DNA of 64,000 nt from Mikania micrantha (GCA_009363875.1 CM018696.1:15519975-15583974), one strand, 5' to 3'; positions 46,890 through 59,588 are shown, counted from the first letter of the stretch. Made by a program: numbers and translations. Notes: generated by a model from the letters alone, not told the origin.

Positions 46890-47115
46890 TGTAGTTAGTC
46901 AAGGCCAACTTTCTCTTTCGTTTTAGAGCAAGAGCTCGGAAGTTTGCTTGGCAATTCCGATATGTAAAACCTAAGACAATGTGTGTACTACTACTATCTG
47001 TGACAATGTTTGAACTATCTTATGCTATGCTATATTGGTGTTTCTCTCATACACTTGTTCTATATATACACATATGTACATATCTCTCAAACTTGTGTCT
47101 ATAACTATATAGAAA

Positions 47116-48310
47116 ATGCCACCAAAACGTCGGGGGAGAAAGCCAAAGACTGTTCAGTCCGGAGAAAATGCTGGAAACAACGACCTACCCCACATCGAGA
47201 CCCCGTTAAGCACAGAAGATGTGATAAGGATTGTTGCTGATCAGCTCAAAACGGCTTTTCCAAATCGACAGACAGGAACCAACGGAAGTGGAAGTCACCA
47301 GGGTCCCATCCTAGTCGAGGGTGGTACTACTGGAGAAACTAGTCACAAGGGTTGTTCATACAAATCATCTGTCTTCTGCAAGCCGAAGGACTTCCACGGC
47401 ACCGAAGGAGCCATTAGGATCCTAAAATGGATCGAGAAGATGGAGTCAACTTATCAGCATATGCGACTGTTTGGATAACCAGAAGGTTAGGTATGCCACC
47501 TGCTCTTTTCATAATAAGGCATTGACATAGTGGAATACTCAAGTTCAAGCTAGCGGTAGAGAGGCAGTGGAAGCAATGACCTGGGAAGAACTGAAGACAC
47601 TACTCATTAAAGAGTATTGTCCCAAGAATGAAATGCAAAAGTTGGAAGAAGAGTTTTGGAACCTCAAGATGGTTGAAGCAGGACATCATGCATACACCAA
47701 TCGATTTCATGAATTATCGTGTTTACTACCTCATATGGTACCTTCTGAATAAAAGAAATTTGATCGATATATTTGGGGGCTCACTCCCCAAATACGGGGA
47801 ATGGTGACATCTGCTGAACCAACCACTCTGGAGAAGGCTATCTTGTTAGCCGCAAGTCTGACAGATGAAATGGTACGTACGGGTACACTCATCAAGAAGC
47901 AAGCTGGAGGAAAGCGTAAGAGGATGGAATTTCAGGGAAAGAAGACAAACAATGATGCAAGAAAGGATCATGGTACTACCAAGAATTTTGTTATGGCCAC
48001 TACTGAAAGAAAGCCATACAACGGGCCGTTGCCCAAATGCAACAAATGCAATTATCACCATCATGGAAACTGCAATGTTTGTAACAGATGCAAGAAGTAT
48101 GGGCACACTGAGAAGAAATGCCGATTTGACCCAGGGAAACCAAGAACGTGTTACGAATGTGGAAGTGCAGACCATTTGAGAAATGGTTGCCCAAAGCTGA
48201 ACAGGGGTCTGGGAGCTCAAGGGAACCCAGCCCGAGGAAGAGCTTTTGTCATTGGAGCAAATGAAGCCAGAAATGACCCGAACGTGGTGACGGGTACATT
48301 TTTAGTTAAT
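47116..48310 (+). pseudogene. gag of gypsy D
   Basis: ATG at 47116 (MPPKRRGRKPKTVQSG), preceded by 'ctatatagaaa'. The capsid follows: KDFHGTEGAIRILKWIEKME (47390), then a one-base shift near 47480, WEELKTLLIKEYCPKNEMQK (47583), a TAA at 47750-47752, and GLTPQIRGMV. Two intact CCHC nucleocapsid knuckles, CNRCKKYGHTEKKC (48080-48121) and CYECGSADHLRNGC (48149-48190). Gag assembles the particle and packages RNA. Here it is broken by the shift and the stop. Confidence 0.9.
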
Positions 48311-49006
48311 AATCATTATGCCTCTATTTTATTTGACACAGGGGCGGATAAGAGTTTTGTGTCGAATTAGTTCAAACAATTACTGGGTAAGGAGCATAAA
48401 AAATTAAAGGATAGTTTCATCATTGAATTAGCTAATGGGGATACCTTAGAAACAAGAAACATAATTGAGGGTTGCACTTTGAATATAAACAAGCACATGC
48501 TTAGTTTAGATCTTATTCCCATAGACCTTGGTAGCTTAGACATAGTAGTTGGTATGGATTGGCTATCCAAACACAAGGCTGAAATAATATGTCATGAAAG
48601 AGTCATTCGAGTACCGTTAGACAATGGGGAGATCCTCTTCATAAATGGAGAACGACCCGGGAGAAGCTTACATCTAATCTCCTGCATGAAGGCAAGGAAA
48701 TACCTGAAGAAGAAATACATAGACTTCTTAGCTCATGTGACCGACAAGAAGGGCAAGGAGAAACAACTACAAGATATCCCAGTGGTGAAAGAGTTTCCGA
48801 AAGTATTCTCTGAAAACTTGCCGGGACTCCCTCCTCCTAGACAAGTGGAGTTTCGAATAGACTTGGTGCCAGGAGCTGCCCCTATAGCCAAGTCACCTTA
48901 CTGATTGGCTCCAGCAGAAAAGCAAGAACTGTCAAGCCAATTGCAAGAACTATTGGAGAAGGGTTTCATCAGGCCTAGCTTTTCACCATGGGGAGCTCCA
49001 GTACTG
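48311..49006 (+). pseudogene. protease and N-terminal RT of gypsy D, cut by element E
   Basis: The protease has LFDTGADKSFVS (48330), followed by a TAG at 48368-48370, then LDIVVGMDWLSKHKAEI (48536). The RT lead-in has LPGLPPPRQVEFRIDLVPGA (48820), a TGA at 48902-48904, then [15 protein letters not shown] ending at 49006. There the sequence switches to TGTAAGCCCC, an LTR end. The RT palm and the rest of pol are absent from the window. It is in the same frame as the second part of gag. Confidence 0.9.
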
Positions 49007-49427
49007 TGTAAGCCCCAAAATCCACCCACGTTTGACACGTGTTTTAAAACAACAACAGAGTGTAGGTACCAGATTTTTCAATTTAAAACATCCATTTTAA
49101 ATCACCAAAATATCCCAACGTTTCACCAAAACATATACCGTTAGGTAAATTGTACTTTTAAAAACCCCATTACAAAATTAACAACAATTTACAAAAGTTG
49201 TTGAGTTTAAACCAAAACATGTTCGATCCGATCCTTCATATTATCCCCGATCACGCGCGCCATCACCCTTTACGTTCACCTATAAAACGTAACATTTAAA
49301 TCACCGTTAGTTCGTTAGAACTAAGTAAGAACACCTATGTATACTATTTGGTACATAACGGAAGGTATATATCTCCTAAAACGCGTTAAAACGACCAAAA
49401 CGGAGAAATCTGGACACCCCCAGCCGT

Positions 49428-49515
49428 AGGCCTACTGTCTCTCCGTAGGCTTATGGCAACCTTAACAGAACCCTTCTACCATAGGCCTACTCCCAAGGCG
49501 TAGGCTTATGGTTCC
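49428..49515. repeat. GTAGGCCTAC / GTAGGCTTATGG motif cluster
   Basis: Four units within ~90 bp: ccgtaggcctactg, ccgtaggcttatgg, ccataggcctactc, gcgtaggcttatgg. The full form is a palindrome. Confidence 0.85.
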
Positions 49516-51313
49516 TGCAGCAGCAGTTTTTTTGTCTCAGTTTTTCGCGTTTTACACCCCTGTGACCACCCCGAATCGTTTTAACCCTTCCGTTACCTCC
49601 AAATACATTCCATAACACCCTTGAATCATAACTACCAAGTTTCAAACATAATTTGGTGATATCATAAAGTTTAACACCAAACGATTACCTAAACGGGTCG
49701 TTTACACCTAACCCCTTTAACAACCATATTTCACCCAAACCAAATGGAACTTCCTTTCCACCCAAGGATTCTCATTTTTCACAATAAAAACAACCATTTC
49801 AACACATGAAATCCATATCTATAATCACCTTAAAACAAAATTAAAGTGTTAGAACATAAAAATAATCACCAACTAAAAGACAAATATTCACCACTCCTTA
49901 GAGACTTCCTTTTTCACCAAGGATACTCAAAGTAGGTAATCACACCACTTGTGATTTACCTAAACTCCATAAATTCACCAAGGGAAGATCACACCACTTG
50001 TGATTCAACCCATTTCACATTTACACCTCATCTGAATTATTTGACTACTTTTTAGTCAAACTTCAAATAAGAAGTTCACACACCTTGTGAATCATTCTTA
50101 TCTCACCACACCCCTTATAAACATAAGAAAATCACAATAACTAAGCAATTTAAACACATATTGCATGTTATTGTCAACACCAAGTAACTTAACACCAATT
50201 AGTTTCACCTTCACAACTCTTATGTATCATTTGACCAATTTCAGTCAAATTTCAAATATGAAGTTCACACCTCTTGTGAATCATTCATACTTCTACACAC
50301 CACTTGTAAACATACAAATTTTACAATAAATAAGCAAATAAAGTTGGGTTCGTCACCTGAAACATGCCCAAAAACAAGTGTCAACTACAAAAAAAGTTAG
50401 TGAGTTTTCACAGGTTTATGAGTAATTGTAAAAAGGATAAACTTTCATCTATGAAACTAAGAGAAATGAATGAGATTCAGAATTTATCACACAGCACATA
50501 TAAAATACAGATCAGGTAGTCTTTAGCATTCAAGAGTTCCAACAATCTACCAATACATATAATTCAACACATCCAATAATTTAGAAATCACATATAAGAT
50601 AATATGTCTGCAATTCACTACAGGCTTCCCTTGAAGGGCAAATCAAACATTAGTGAATGCCTTCACCACATACTTTCCCTTAAGAGTAAGTCAAGCATAG
50701 TGGCGAGCCTTCGCCACAGGCTTCCCCCGAAGAGTAAATCAAACAATGGCGAAAGTTAATAGCATGGAATGATTATCAATGTATGTATGTATGTATATAT
50801 ATCAATGTTCAAATCCTTCAAAACATTCAAGCTACTCACATAAGTGATAGCGTATGGTTTTGTTGGACATGTTCCACCCCATAAGTTTAAAATAAGTAAT
50901 TAAAAATGGGTTATGACCTATCTATACGGGTGATAAGCGTTTTGCGTGTGTGATAATATCGTTGCAAATATTACTTGGATCTTGTTATAATGTTTTAGAC
51001 ACATAATATGAGTTATATGTTATATGGATTAACATGTCGTGGTCCTTCGAATACATTCGATGTGTTACGACGTTATGTTATTATGAAAGTAATTGTGTTT
51101 ATAGGATACAAGTTGTCAAACCTTGGATGGGTGATTAATATCACTCATACCCAAATGTGGTAACTTATGGGTGTGTATTCATGCAAGCATGTACATGTCC
51201 CTTAATCCTATTATTATTAGTTTTCGAAATCATTGGAATATGGTTAACATGTTAGTTTCGAGAATATTAAAGTCGATGAAGCCTTAACAAAAATTGTCCA
51301 AGTCCATAACCAT

Positions 51314-51789
51314 CATCGATACTATCAGTATCGATGGTTTGGCACTTTGTCAACCTTGTATGGTTTGTCGATATTAGTAAGTCCAGTTAACGTTTGAGTT
51401 TTTCAGCCTAGAGATCATCGATATTAGTAGTATCGATGGTACTTAATCGTTTTCTTTTAGAGGCCATCGATACTATTAGTATCGATGGTACTTAGTAAAA
51501 TTGGACGTCCATTGATACTAATAGGTTCGATACAATACTTGGCCAACTTTGCATGGTTGTCGATACTAGTAGTATCGAAGATGCCTTCATCATTTTTAAA
51601 CAACCATCGATACTACTAAGTTCAAAGGGGCTTGGCCGAGACTAGATCCATCGATACTACTGGTATCGATAGATTCCTTAGCCGATTTTCCATTTCCATC
51701 AATACATAAGGTTCAATGGAAACCATGTCGATATTGTTAGTGCCAATGTGAGCTTGGCAGATTTTGGAGGCCGTCGATACTACTAGTAT
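51314..51789. repeat. Array of ATCGATACTA-N-TAGTATCGAT palindromes
   Basis: About nine copies or half-copies, e.g. at 51314, 51369, 51419, 51467, 51512, 51557, 51605, 51647 and 51774, spaced ~45-55 bp (the last gap is larger). Consensus catcgatactantagtatcg + atgg. One more copy lies at 55636-55657 beyond solo LTR F. Confidence 0.9.
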
Positions 51790-53914
51790 CGATGTGTCAC
51801 ACCCCTTGAGCCGCGTGCGGAATCCACGGCGCGGTGACGATATGGTTGAATCATGCACAAGTATTGAATAAGAAAAACCACAATGTATTACTAGATTTCA
51901 TAATGTTTAGACCATTGTTTGGTTACAGACATTCAAACTATCTACCAAAAGAATGACAACTACAGACCCAAAATATAGTTTACAAAATAAGACATCAAAC
52001 AAGACAATTGAACAATCAGGATTTTAATGTGTTTCTAAATCCATCCTAGCATGTTTCTTCATCTTGTTCTATCTTAAATGGTCTCCTTAGTTGTCCTTTA
52101 GAATGCCTTAAACCTGATTACCTGAAACACATGAAAAGTAACTGTTGACTACAAAAGTAGTTGGTGAGAACAATAGGTTTAACAGTTGTAAACATGAATC
52201 TGCATTGTAAGGCATTAGTGATAAACAGTGAATGAAAATACATGGATGGTTGCAACCCACTCTAACATCAAGTCTGTAAAACGTGTCCAAACAGTCATCA
52301 GACTGTTTGCTAAAAACCAACAAATAATCAGGTCCCAAACTACGTTTGGAGTCAGAAAACAAGTCAGCAAAACGCATCAACACGAGCTGTACTAACGAGT
52401 TTACTCAAAAGACAACTCCTTGTTGACGTAACCCGGTCAATATGACGTATGCTGGTAAACTTAAATAGCAGCAATTCCATATTACCGTAATGTACCCAAT
52501 TCTGCGGTTAGCTTTTAAAACAAATTTAAAAGCTAACTCCAGCTTTGGTCTGTCCCAATGTGTCCGCTTTCCCTTGTTGTGATCACCCAGTACTAACGCT
52601 AAATGAATATGTAACTTGATGTATGTATAAGTTTGTTCACAACGATGAACACCATGTTTTTGAAATACTTGGATTTGAAATCTTTGATTGAATGCCTTGT
52701 TTGAATACCATGATTTGAAAACCTTGCTTGAATACCATGAATTGAAATCCTTTAATTGAATATCACTATGAAAACCATTGATTTAAAAACTTGTATTGGA
52801 ACCCTTGATTGAATACTGAGAATAGTGTCCTTGTGTAATAACAAGGTTTATAAAATATTATCTTGTAAAAGCACAATTCCTAGTAAAAGAGTTTATAAAA
52901 CTTATTCTTTAAAAGAATTTAACATTTATAAAACTATGTGTGTCAAACATGTATAAAATAGTTTAGAGAACTTTTTATAAAACCTTTTAGTAAAATATGT
53001 TTAACAGATTATAAAATCCTTTAAGATAGTTGATAAATCCTTTAAAAAAATGATGAAATCCTTTAAAACAGTTGATGAATCCGTTGAATTTGTACAATGA
53101 ACCTGTAATGTTTGTAAAGTAGCATAAATTCTGTATAATGAAGTATGATTGTAATAGGAGTAATTGATCACGTGTTCCACCCCAAAACAGTTGTAAAACC
53201 AGTAAAAGAGGGGCTAATGTTCTCACATGTCTGCAGTAGACTTTGAACTATAACAAGTAGCAAGTAGCAAACAAGACTTCTAACTGGTTCCTATATCATT
53301 GTAATCATACATAGAATATAAGAGTTATGATTGTATAGACTTTGATTCATTGATTGACTTGTGTTATCTTGAACTTGATTAACTCTTGAATACTTGTTCC
53401 CATGTTTAGGAATGTTGTGTGAATTTGAAAATCATGATTGAGTCACTTGATTGATAATTGATTCATGAAAAGGATGTGTCATGTTCTTTTATGCACAACT
53501 TGTATGCATAAAATAACAAGTGTTGATGATCTTGATAACCGTTGTTTAACATGTAAATTGAAAAGATGTTCGAATTGTTTTAAGTCTTTGGGATTATGAA
53601 TTGATCTCTTAATTATGTTAAGTTTTAAACTTAAACCGAATAAGATCAATTCACAATTAATAAGTTAAAAGGCCAAGATTGGGCCGGGATATAATCCCAT
53701 GGGCCAGTCTCTTCCTTTTGGGCCTAGCATTGGTTATTGGGCATTGGGCATGAGTATGAGCCAAATTGAAATCCTATGGGCCAATTCAACTTAAAGTTGG
53801 GCTAGGGTTAGGATGTGTGGGCCAATGCGGTTGGTTGTTGGGCCGATACAAAAGAATAGTTGCATAACCATAGTTCCGGCCACCCCAAGCAGCGAACCTA
53901 TAGACTTGGTTCGG

Positions 53915-54545
53915 CTAAGGTTCGTTCCCATGCTGCTTCCAAGGGTTCGGTTAACATGGCTAGGTTCGGCCAAGTGGATATCGGCTAAGGTTCGTTTGTA
54001 TGCTCAGGGTTCGTATGATGGAAATGGTTCGACTGCAACAAGATGGTTCTCCTGCATGGGATGGTTCGTCATCGTGCAAAGGTTTGGCTAGTGATCAGCG
54101 AACCATGCAGGTTCGGGCAGCTCCCTTAAGGTTTGTTGATGTGTAGGGTTCGGCTAGGTGTCCGAGGGTTCGGCTGGTTGTGATCGACGAACCATGGGTT
54201 CGTTCCTGATGTAGGGTTCGTGATACATGCATGGGGTTCGTCTGAGCTATCATGGGTTCGCCAGGAACCAGGGTTCGTTGCATGGTGGTGAAGGTTCGGC
54301 TACAAGGGTTTGGTGCTGGAGGTTCGTCAAATCGCAGGGTTCGTCTACATGGCAACAGCTTCGTGTTCCAATGGTTTGTGAGATCGTGGGTTCGTGGCTC
54401 AGCAAGAAGGTTCGGTAGTTGTCTAAGGGTTCGCTCGAGACCAAAGGGTCATCTGGAATGGTTCGCTACGATGGGAAGGTTCGTAACCTGGGTTCGGCAA
54501 GCTGCTGCGCAGGTTCGGCCAAAGCCGCGCCCCACGAACCCTGGT
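53915..54545 (-). repeat. CGAACC (plus-strand GGTTCG) motif array of LTR F
   Basis: About 30 copies of GGTTCG, often GGTTCGGC or GGGTTCGT, in ~630 bp at irregular 12-35 bp spacing. Open frames through it are repeat by-products. Confidence 0.9.
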
Positions 54546-54934
54546 TCAGCCCATCCTCTTCCTCAAATCAATCAGTCTCAGACCCCTTTCCAAGGTTGTC
54601 TCATGTTGTAATAGGTTACTAGTGGAGCGAGGCTTGAAATGGTGATACTAGGAACCGGCTATGTGTGTGTATCTAAATCCAAGAACAAAAACCCTCTTTT
54701 TCAGAATTTTCGTGGATCATTACCTCGATTTTGGCCGGAAAAATCCACAGATCTCTTGTACTTTCGTGTAGAGGATGTCAAGAGCTACACGTGGACACCA
54801 AGAACACCTAAATCCGTCAAGAAACGAAGGAGATATACGCGTTTGAAGTTTGGTTTTTTTTTCTAGTGAGAGGTGGGAGACGAAAATCTAGAGAGAGAGG
54901 GTTTGGCTGCAATTAATGAGGGGAAAAGCCTTCT

Positions 54935-54950
54935 TCAAGGCTTTTATAGT
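54935..54950 (-). promoter_or_regulatory. TATA-type promoter element of LTR F
   Basis: Minus-strand ACTATAAAAGCC followed by a CT-rich leader (cctctctctctagattt). Confidence 0.55.
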
Positions 54951-55624
54951 ACGAGTGGTATTCGGGTTCGTTCCGGTTGCTCGGTTCGCGTTTTCGGAAC
55001 GTAACGCGCATTTTACGCGTTTTACATAAAATAGTTATTATTCTCATCATTTTGATGAGTTTCAAAATTGTAAAATGTAAAATAAATTATATTACTTATT
55101 TTTACTCTTCGTTCGTTGACAGACCGTTAAACAAATACAATTACGTGTATACCCGCAATCGCGTACGTTTTTCGATCGTATTATTTATTTATTGTCGTTT
55201 ACTCGTAATTATAAGTTCAACATTCATATCATTATGGATCGTCACCCATAACTATACTCAGTCTCACTTACGCATTACGATTTTGTTTGATTAATTTGCT
55301 TGTCATACTATTCGTCTAATCACTACGCACTAACACTATCCCATTACACCGAACGCAGTATATATATAGGGCATACCCCAGAGTCCGGCTACCTGCCTTA
55401 TCTGACGTCATCCCACCACTGTTTCGATATAATACAATACTGTTCTTGCTTAGTGTAATTGACTGTAAATAAATAATACATACTTGTTCCTATTTAATTA
55501 AGATCCTATCACACACAAACACAATCATGAACATATGAATCACATTGAAAACACTGAATTAAACACATATTGTACTAACACTGTTTAAGACTACCATGAC
55601 TAAATGTACAGATGTTACACGATG

Positions 55625-55769
55625 CTTCCAGCCCTTCGATACTAATAGTATCGAAATCCATGTTCATCTTCTTCAACCTCTAGCATCTCCAACTTTTGCA
55701 GGTTCGTTTCAGATACAAAGACAAGTTGTTTTGGGTGTCATGATGTGAGAAAATGGTTTATAATGAAAG
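55625..55769 (-). other. Continuation of LTR E beyond solo LTR F
   Basis: Starts immediately after the F TSD with another palindrome copy (cttcgatactaatagtatcg, 55636-55657). The remaining ~110 bp carries no recognisable feature and passes into the G pol fragment. Confidence 0.5.
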
Positions 55770-56106
55770 TAAAATCCCGGTTTTGAGAGAAGTTGCCTAT
55801 AAGTTGGAACTTCCTTCTGAACTTAGCAACATACACCCAACGTTTCACGTGTCCAATTTAAGAAAATGCTTAGCTGATCAAGATCTTCAGGTACCACTCG
55901 ACGACATCCGCGTCGATGATACCATGCATTTTGTTGAAAAACCAGTTGAGATAATGGATCGTGAGGTTAAAAAGCTCAAACGCAGTAGAATTCCAATTGT
56001 CAAAGTACGTTGGGAGTCGAAGCGTGGTCCGGAATTCACCTGGGAGCGGGAAGATCAGATGAAGCTTAAGTACCCACATTTATTCACTAAATTCACTCCA
56101 AGTTGA
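55770..56106 (+). pseudogene. Gypsy element G pol C-terminal fragment
   Basis: Plus strand: [84 protein letters not shown], with a stop at 56104-56106. This is the integrase tail and chromodomain-like end, uninterrupted but truncated at its N-terminal side near 55770. The polypurine tract taggggaga (56131-56139) and LTR G follow directly. Confidence 0.9.
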
Positions 56107-56140
56107 ATTTCGGGACGAAATTCCCTTAACTAGGGGAGAC

Positions 56141-59100
56141 TGTAACATCACTGTACTTCAGGTTGTCCGTACATATGTACGATTGTGCTGTTACAACTTG
56201 ATGTGTTAATTATTAATGATAATGAATTGTTGGATGATATTATTGATAATTGGTATACATATCGAGAACATATTATTACTATATGCATAAACCATGGGGA
56301 GTTTAGTTGAAACCCAACTAAACGGAACCAAAGAGTTTATCGCAGATAAATTCATGAATTATGGATTGTGGTTGGATGGAAGGAAAGTAGGAGTTGTTAC
56401 TGTTTGATTGCTAAACATAGTCAAGGACACATGGTCATGGTTTATCGAAATAGCGGTGGGACGGTGGCTGGGGCAGTTGCGACTGACCCCTACATATGCC
56501 CTATACATATGCATATTTCTGTCTATCACGGATGTGTCAGTGATATGGTTTAGTGGGCTATTGATTTGGATTTATAATATTAAAGTTAATAAAATAATGA
56601 AAAGCTTTATTGGAAATGAACACGCGATGGTAAGGTTACGAACATAATTTAAACGCGAATATTAATTCAGAAATATTAACTTAATAATGTATTCGCGTGA
56701 GTGACGATTCACACAAATATAATATTAGGAATAATATTCTGAAACGATATTCCATAAATAGTAAATCGAATCGAAATATGATATGAGCGTTGGATTCGGA
56801 AAGGTGACGATCTTTACGAATACGTACGTGAGTAACGCGTTTCGACGAGATAACGAAATAATGTCTAACGATATTAAATTAATAAATGGGAATTTATAAT
56901 ATTTATTAGGAATCACAACCTAAAATAAATCCGAACAAGTTGTTCATTTAAATAATTAATTTAATGAAAGTAAACGGAAGTATTTTATTTACACGATTTT
57001 CATTTAAAATCATTCGTTAAAACGAAACTTATTTATGTAAATGTAGTACGTTTTAAATATATTTACGAGAAGAACCGAACATTTTTTATAAGATTAACGC
57101 GAAATAAACGAGACCGAGCATGCAAGGACTACGCGGTGTACTTAAAGAAGAAGAACCTCCTCCTTCTTCATATTACACACACTTTATCTCACTAAACACA
57201 AAATTCGTCCATCTTTTTCTCTCTACCTTCTCTCTAGCCTATTTCTCCCATTTCTTAACGAAATCACGAGATCTTGGTGCCAAAACGACCGCGTGAACGA
57301 GAGGAACAAGAAGATACGAAGAAAGCTAGCTTTTGGGCGAAGAACTAAGGTAAATCTCGAGTTTTATTTCTCTGTTTTTCCACTTAGGTATAACCGGTTG
57401 CACTCATGCCTTTAAACAAGATCTACACTATGGAAAACCCTAAAACAAATGAATACGAGGCTAGGTAAGTCATTGGGGGAACCTGTAACAGGAAGGAGCT
57501 CGATGGGTTGATGATGGCTAACAGGTTCGGCAACATGGTGAAGGGTTCGCTGCAATGCAGCCAACGAGTCAATGAGGTTCGCCTAGGGTGAATGCTGGCC
57601 GAGCCCTACGAAGCCCACAAACCTTGCTGTGTCACGAACGTTGAGCAGCAAGTCTGAGGAGCTACGAACCTACTTCCACGAACCTTTCTTCAAGTCTGGC
57701 CGAACCCTAAGGAGGTGTGCCACGAACCTAGGACCATGATCAGCCGAACCTCGAGCAAGCTCAAGATGAGACGAACCTTGCTTGTCCAACAACTCACGAA
57801 CGTTCTCTTGAACATGGGTCGAACCTTCTCTTGAACATTGGCCGAACCTTCTCTTGAATATGGGCCGAACCTTCTCTTGAACATTGGCCGAACCTTCTTT
57901 TGAACATTGGCTGAACCTTCTCTTGAACATGGGCCGAACCTTCTCCTTAACCTGGCCGAACCTATATGTGAGCCACGAACCTGGGGATGGCGAACCTTGG
58001 CTGACGAACCTAAGGAAAATTGGGGATAGGTTCGCTGGTTTTTTTTTTATGGCAATTAAACCTAAGAACTAATTAGGGTTAATGGGTAGCCAAAGACTAT
58101 TGTAAGATCAAATGTAGACACGCATGCATGAGTATTACAATGACCACCACCTTTTCACACCCTAACCTAACTTTTCATTAAAATTTATAGATATTGAATG
58201 TGATGTATTAAACTAAAATTTTCTGGAGGACAGTCTAACTACAATTCTCTTACACACAAAATGGATTTTATAAGTCTAAATAAAGGTGGTGGAATTAAGT
58301 AATTGTGCATGTGTGAATGGAGGTGTGTGTGAATATTGATAATACTTTGTTGCATACATATTTTCGGGGATACACATACCAACGCCTAAATTAGTTATCA
58401 CATTAAATAGTTACAACTAACAAGTTAAAATGCCACTCATTGATAATTATTAATGAAATTTCGGGTGTTGCAACTTAACGTAAGATATATAAATTTAATA
58501 ACGAAACACTCAATATGTAATATTAAACACATGTGGATAGTAACTTGAAGTAAAACAAGCATAATTATGAACACAAACACACGATAATTACAGGTCATTG
58601 AGTTACTTTGATTTCTCTTACGTGAGCGCGCATTCCACGAAAGACCCTGATTTTAAGGACTCAGGTGAGTTCTCATAACCTCCTTTTTAAACTATTTTGT
58701 TTTAAACTCGGAGGTGGAACATGTATACCAATTTTAAATATTATTTTGATAACACATGCGTGATACCTGTTTATCAATATGATATTCATATTATGGGATT
58801 ATCATTGTTTATGGATTATCGCTGATTATTATAACTCCGTGTGACATTGTTGTTGACTTCGGTCATCGACAATGACTACATGTATCGCCACTTGGATTAT
58901 CACAACTCCATGAGCCGTTACTGTTGACTTAGGTCATCCGTAACGATTGCATGTATTGTCACGTGGTTTGCTACCACTCCATGAATCATGTCTTTAACTT
59001 ATGTTAATCACTTTGATTCCATGTATTGTCACTTATACTATTTGAGAATATTGATGATTGAGATTTGGTTGAATGTTTAGGTGATTGATTATCTATGATT

Positions 59101-59588
59101 ATCTGAAATATGTGATTGAGTGTTTGTTATTGTGTGATTGGGTTATGTGTTGGATTATCTCGCAGGTACTCATGTGGACTTTTTCAGAAAACTATAAACT
59201 TTTATACTCATTTTGTAAAACAATTTTAAATATAAAAACTTATGATTACTCACCAACTACTTCATAATTGACACTTGATTTTCTACATGTTTCAGGGAAC
59301 GAGGAGAAATAGGTAGAGCAGGATATCTCTACATCTTTTGGACAATCATCACTTAGGGTCTCGGACTTAGCTAAAATTAACTGGATTACTGAAGATTAGT
59401 ATTTGGTTAATTTAGCTAATCTTTTGTGTAATTGATTGTAATTAAATCATGGCAAACTTGATTTTTGTGTAAACAATAATTTGATTTGATTGATATGTGA
59501 TGATTTGATTAGATACCCACGAGCTTATGAACAATCTACACGTCCCTCGTGGCATCCCGGCGTTTCCGCCATCGGTCGGGGTGTTACA
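56141..59588 (+). repeat. 3' LTR of gypsy element G, 3,448 bp
   Basis: TGTAACATCACTG (56141) to GGTCGGGGTGTTACA (59588). Contains a CGAACC array at 57515-58015 and the block ggaggtggaacatg (58710), the inverse of 'gttccacccc' in E and F. A donor-like AAGGTAAAT is near 57349. No PBS follows, as expected for a 3' LTR. Confidence 0.85.
57515..58015 (+). repeat. CGAACC motif array of LTR G
   Basis: About 28 CGAACC(T) or GGTTCG units. Includes a higher-order tandem of cgaaccttctcttgaaca + tgggc units, about 6 copies, at 57795-57950. Confidence 0.9.

Larger units (their letters stand above)
49007..51789 (-). repeat. LTR-like element 'E' (minus orientation), inserted in D
   Basis: Starts TGTAAGCCCC after gtactg within the D RT codons. 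Orientation comes from the order of blocks shared with solo LTR F: 'cctgaaac...gttggtgag'-like (50356) then 'gttccacccc' (50868), as on the plus strand of F (52120, 53177). It carries a GTAGGCCTAC array (49428-49515) and a dense ATCGATAC palindrome array (51314-51789). It is split by solo LTR F and seems to resume at 55625 for about 120 bp before the G pol fragment. The true right end and TSD partner (tactg expected) were not found. Confidence 0.55.
51795..55619 (-). repeat. Solo LTR 'F', 3,825 bp, minus orientation
   Basis: TGTCACACCCC (51795) to GATGTTACA (55619). TSD cgatg at 51790-51794 and 55620-55624. No coding region inside, hence a solo LTR. On the minus strand a TATAAAAGCC box lies near 54940, giving a transcript that includes the CGAACC array (54540-53920). 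It is inserted into a palindrome of the E array. Confidence 0.9.

Noticed and set aside
47010..47240. 76-codon frame overlapping the start of D gag
   Set aside because: Alternative frame of the gag N-terminus; the MPPKRRGRKPK start at 47116 fits gypsy gag.
51314..51789. CRISPR-like regular palindromes with spacers
   Set aside because: Plant LTR context, variable repeats, no cas genes; half-sites and irregular spacing do not fit a CRISPR array.
53791..54622. Several overlapping ORFs on both strands (60-119 codons)
   Set aside because: By-products of the GGTTCG motif array, which lacks stops in several frames.
42273..59588. D 5' LTR and G LTR as the two ends of one plus-strand element
   Set aside because: Their starts (TGTAACATATGA versus TGTAACATCACTG) and interiors differ and G carries a CGAACC array absent from D.
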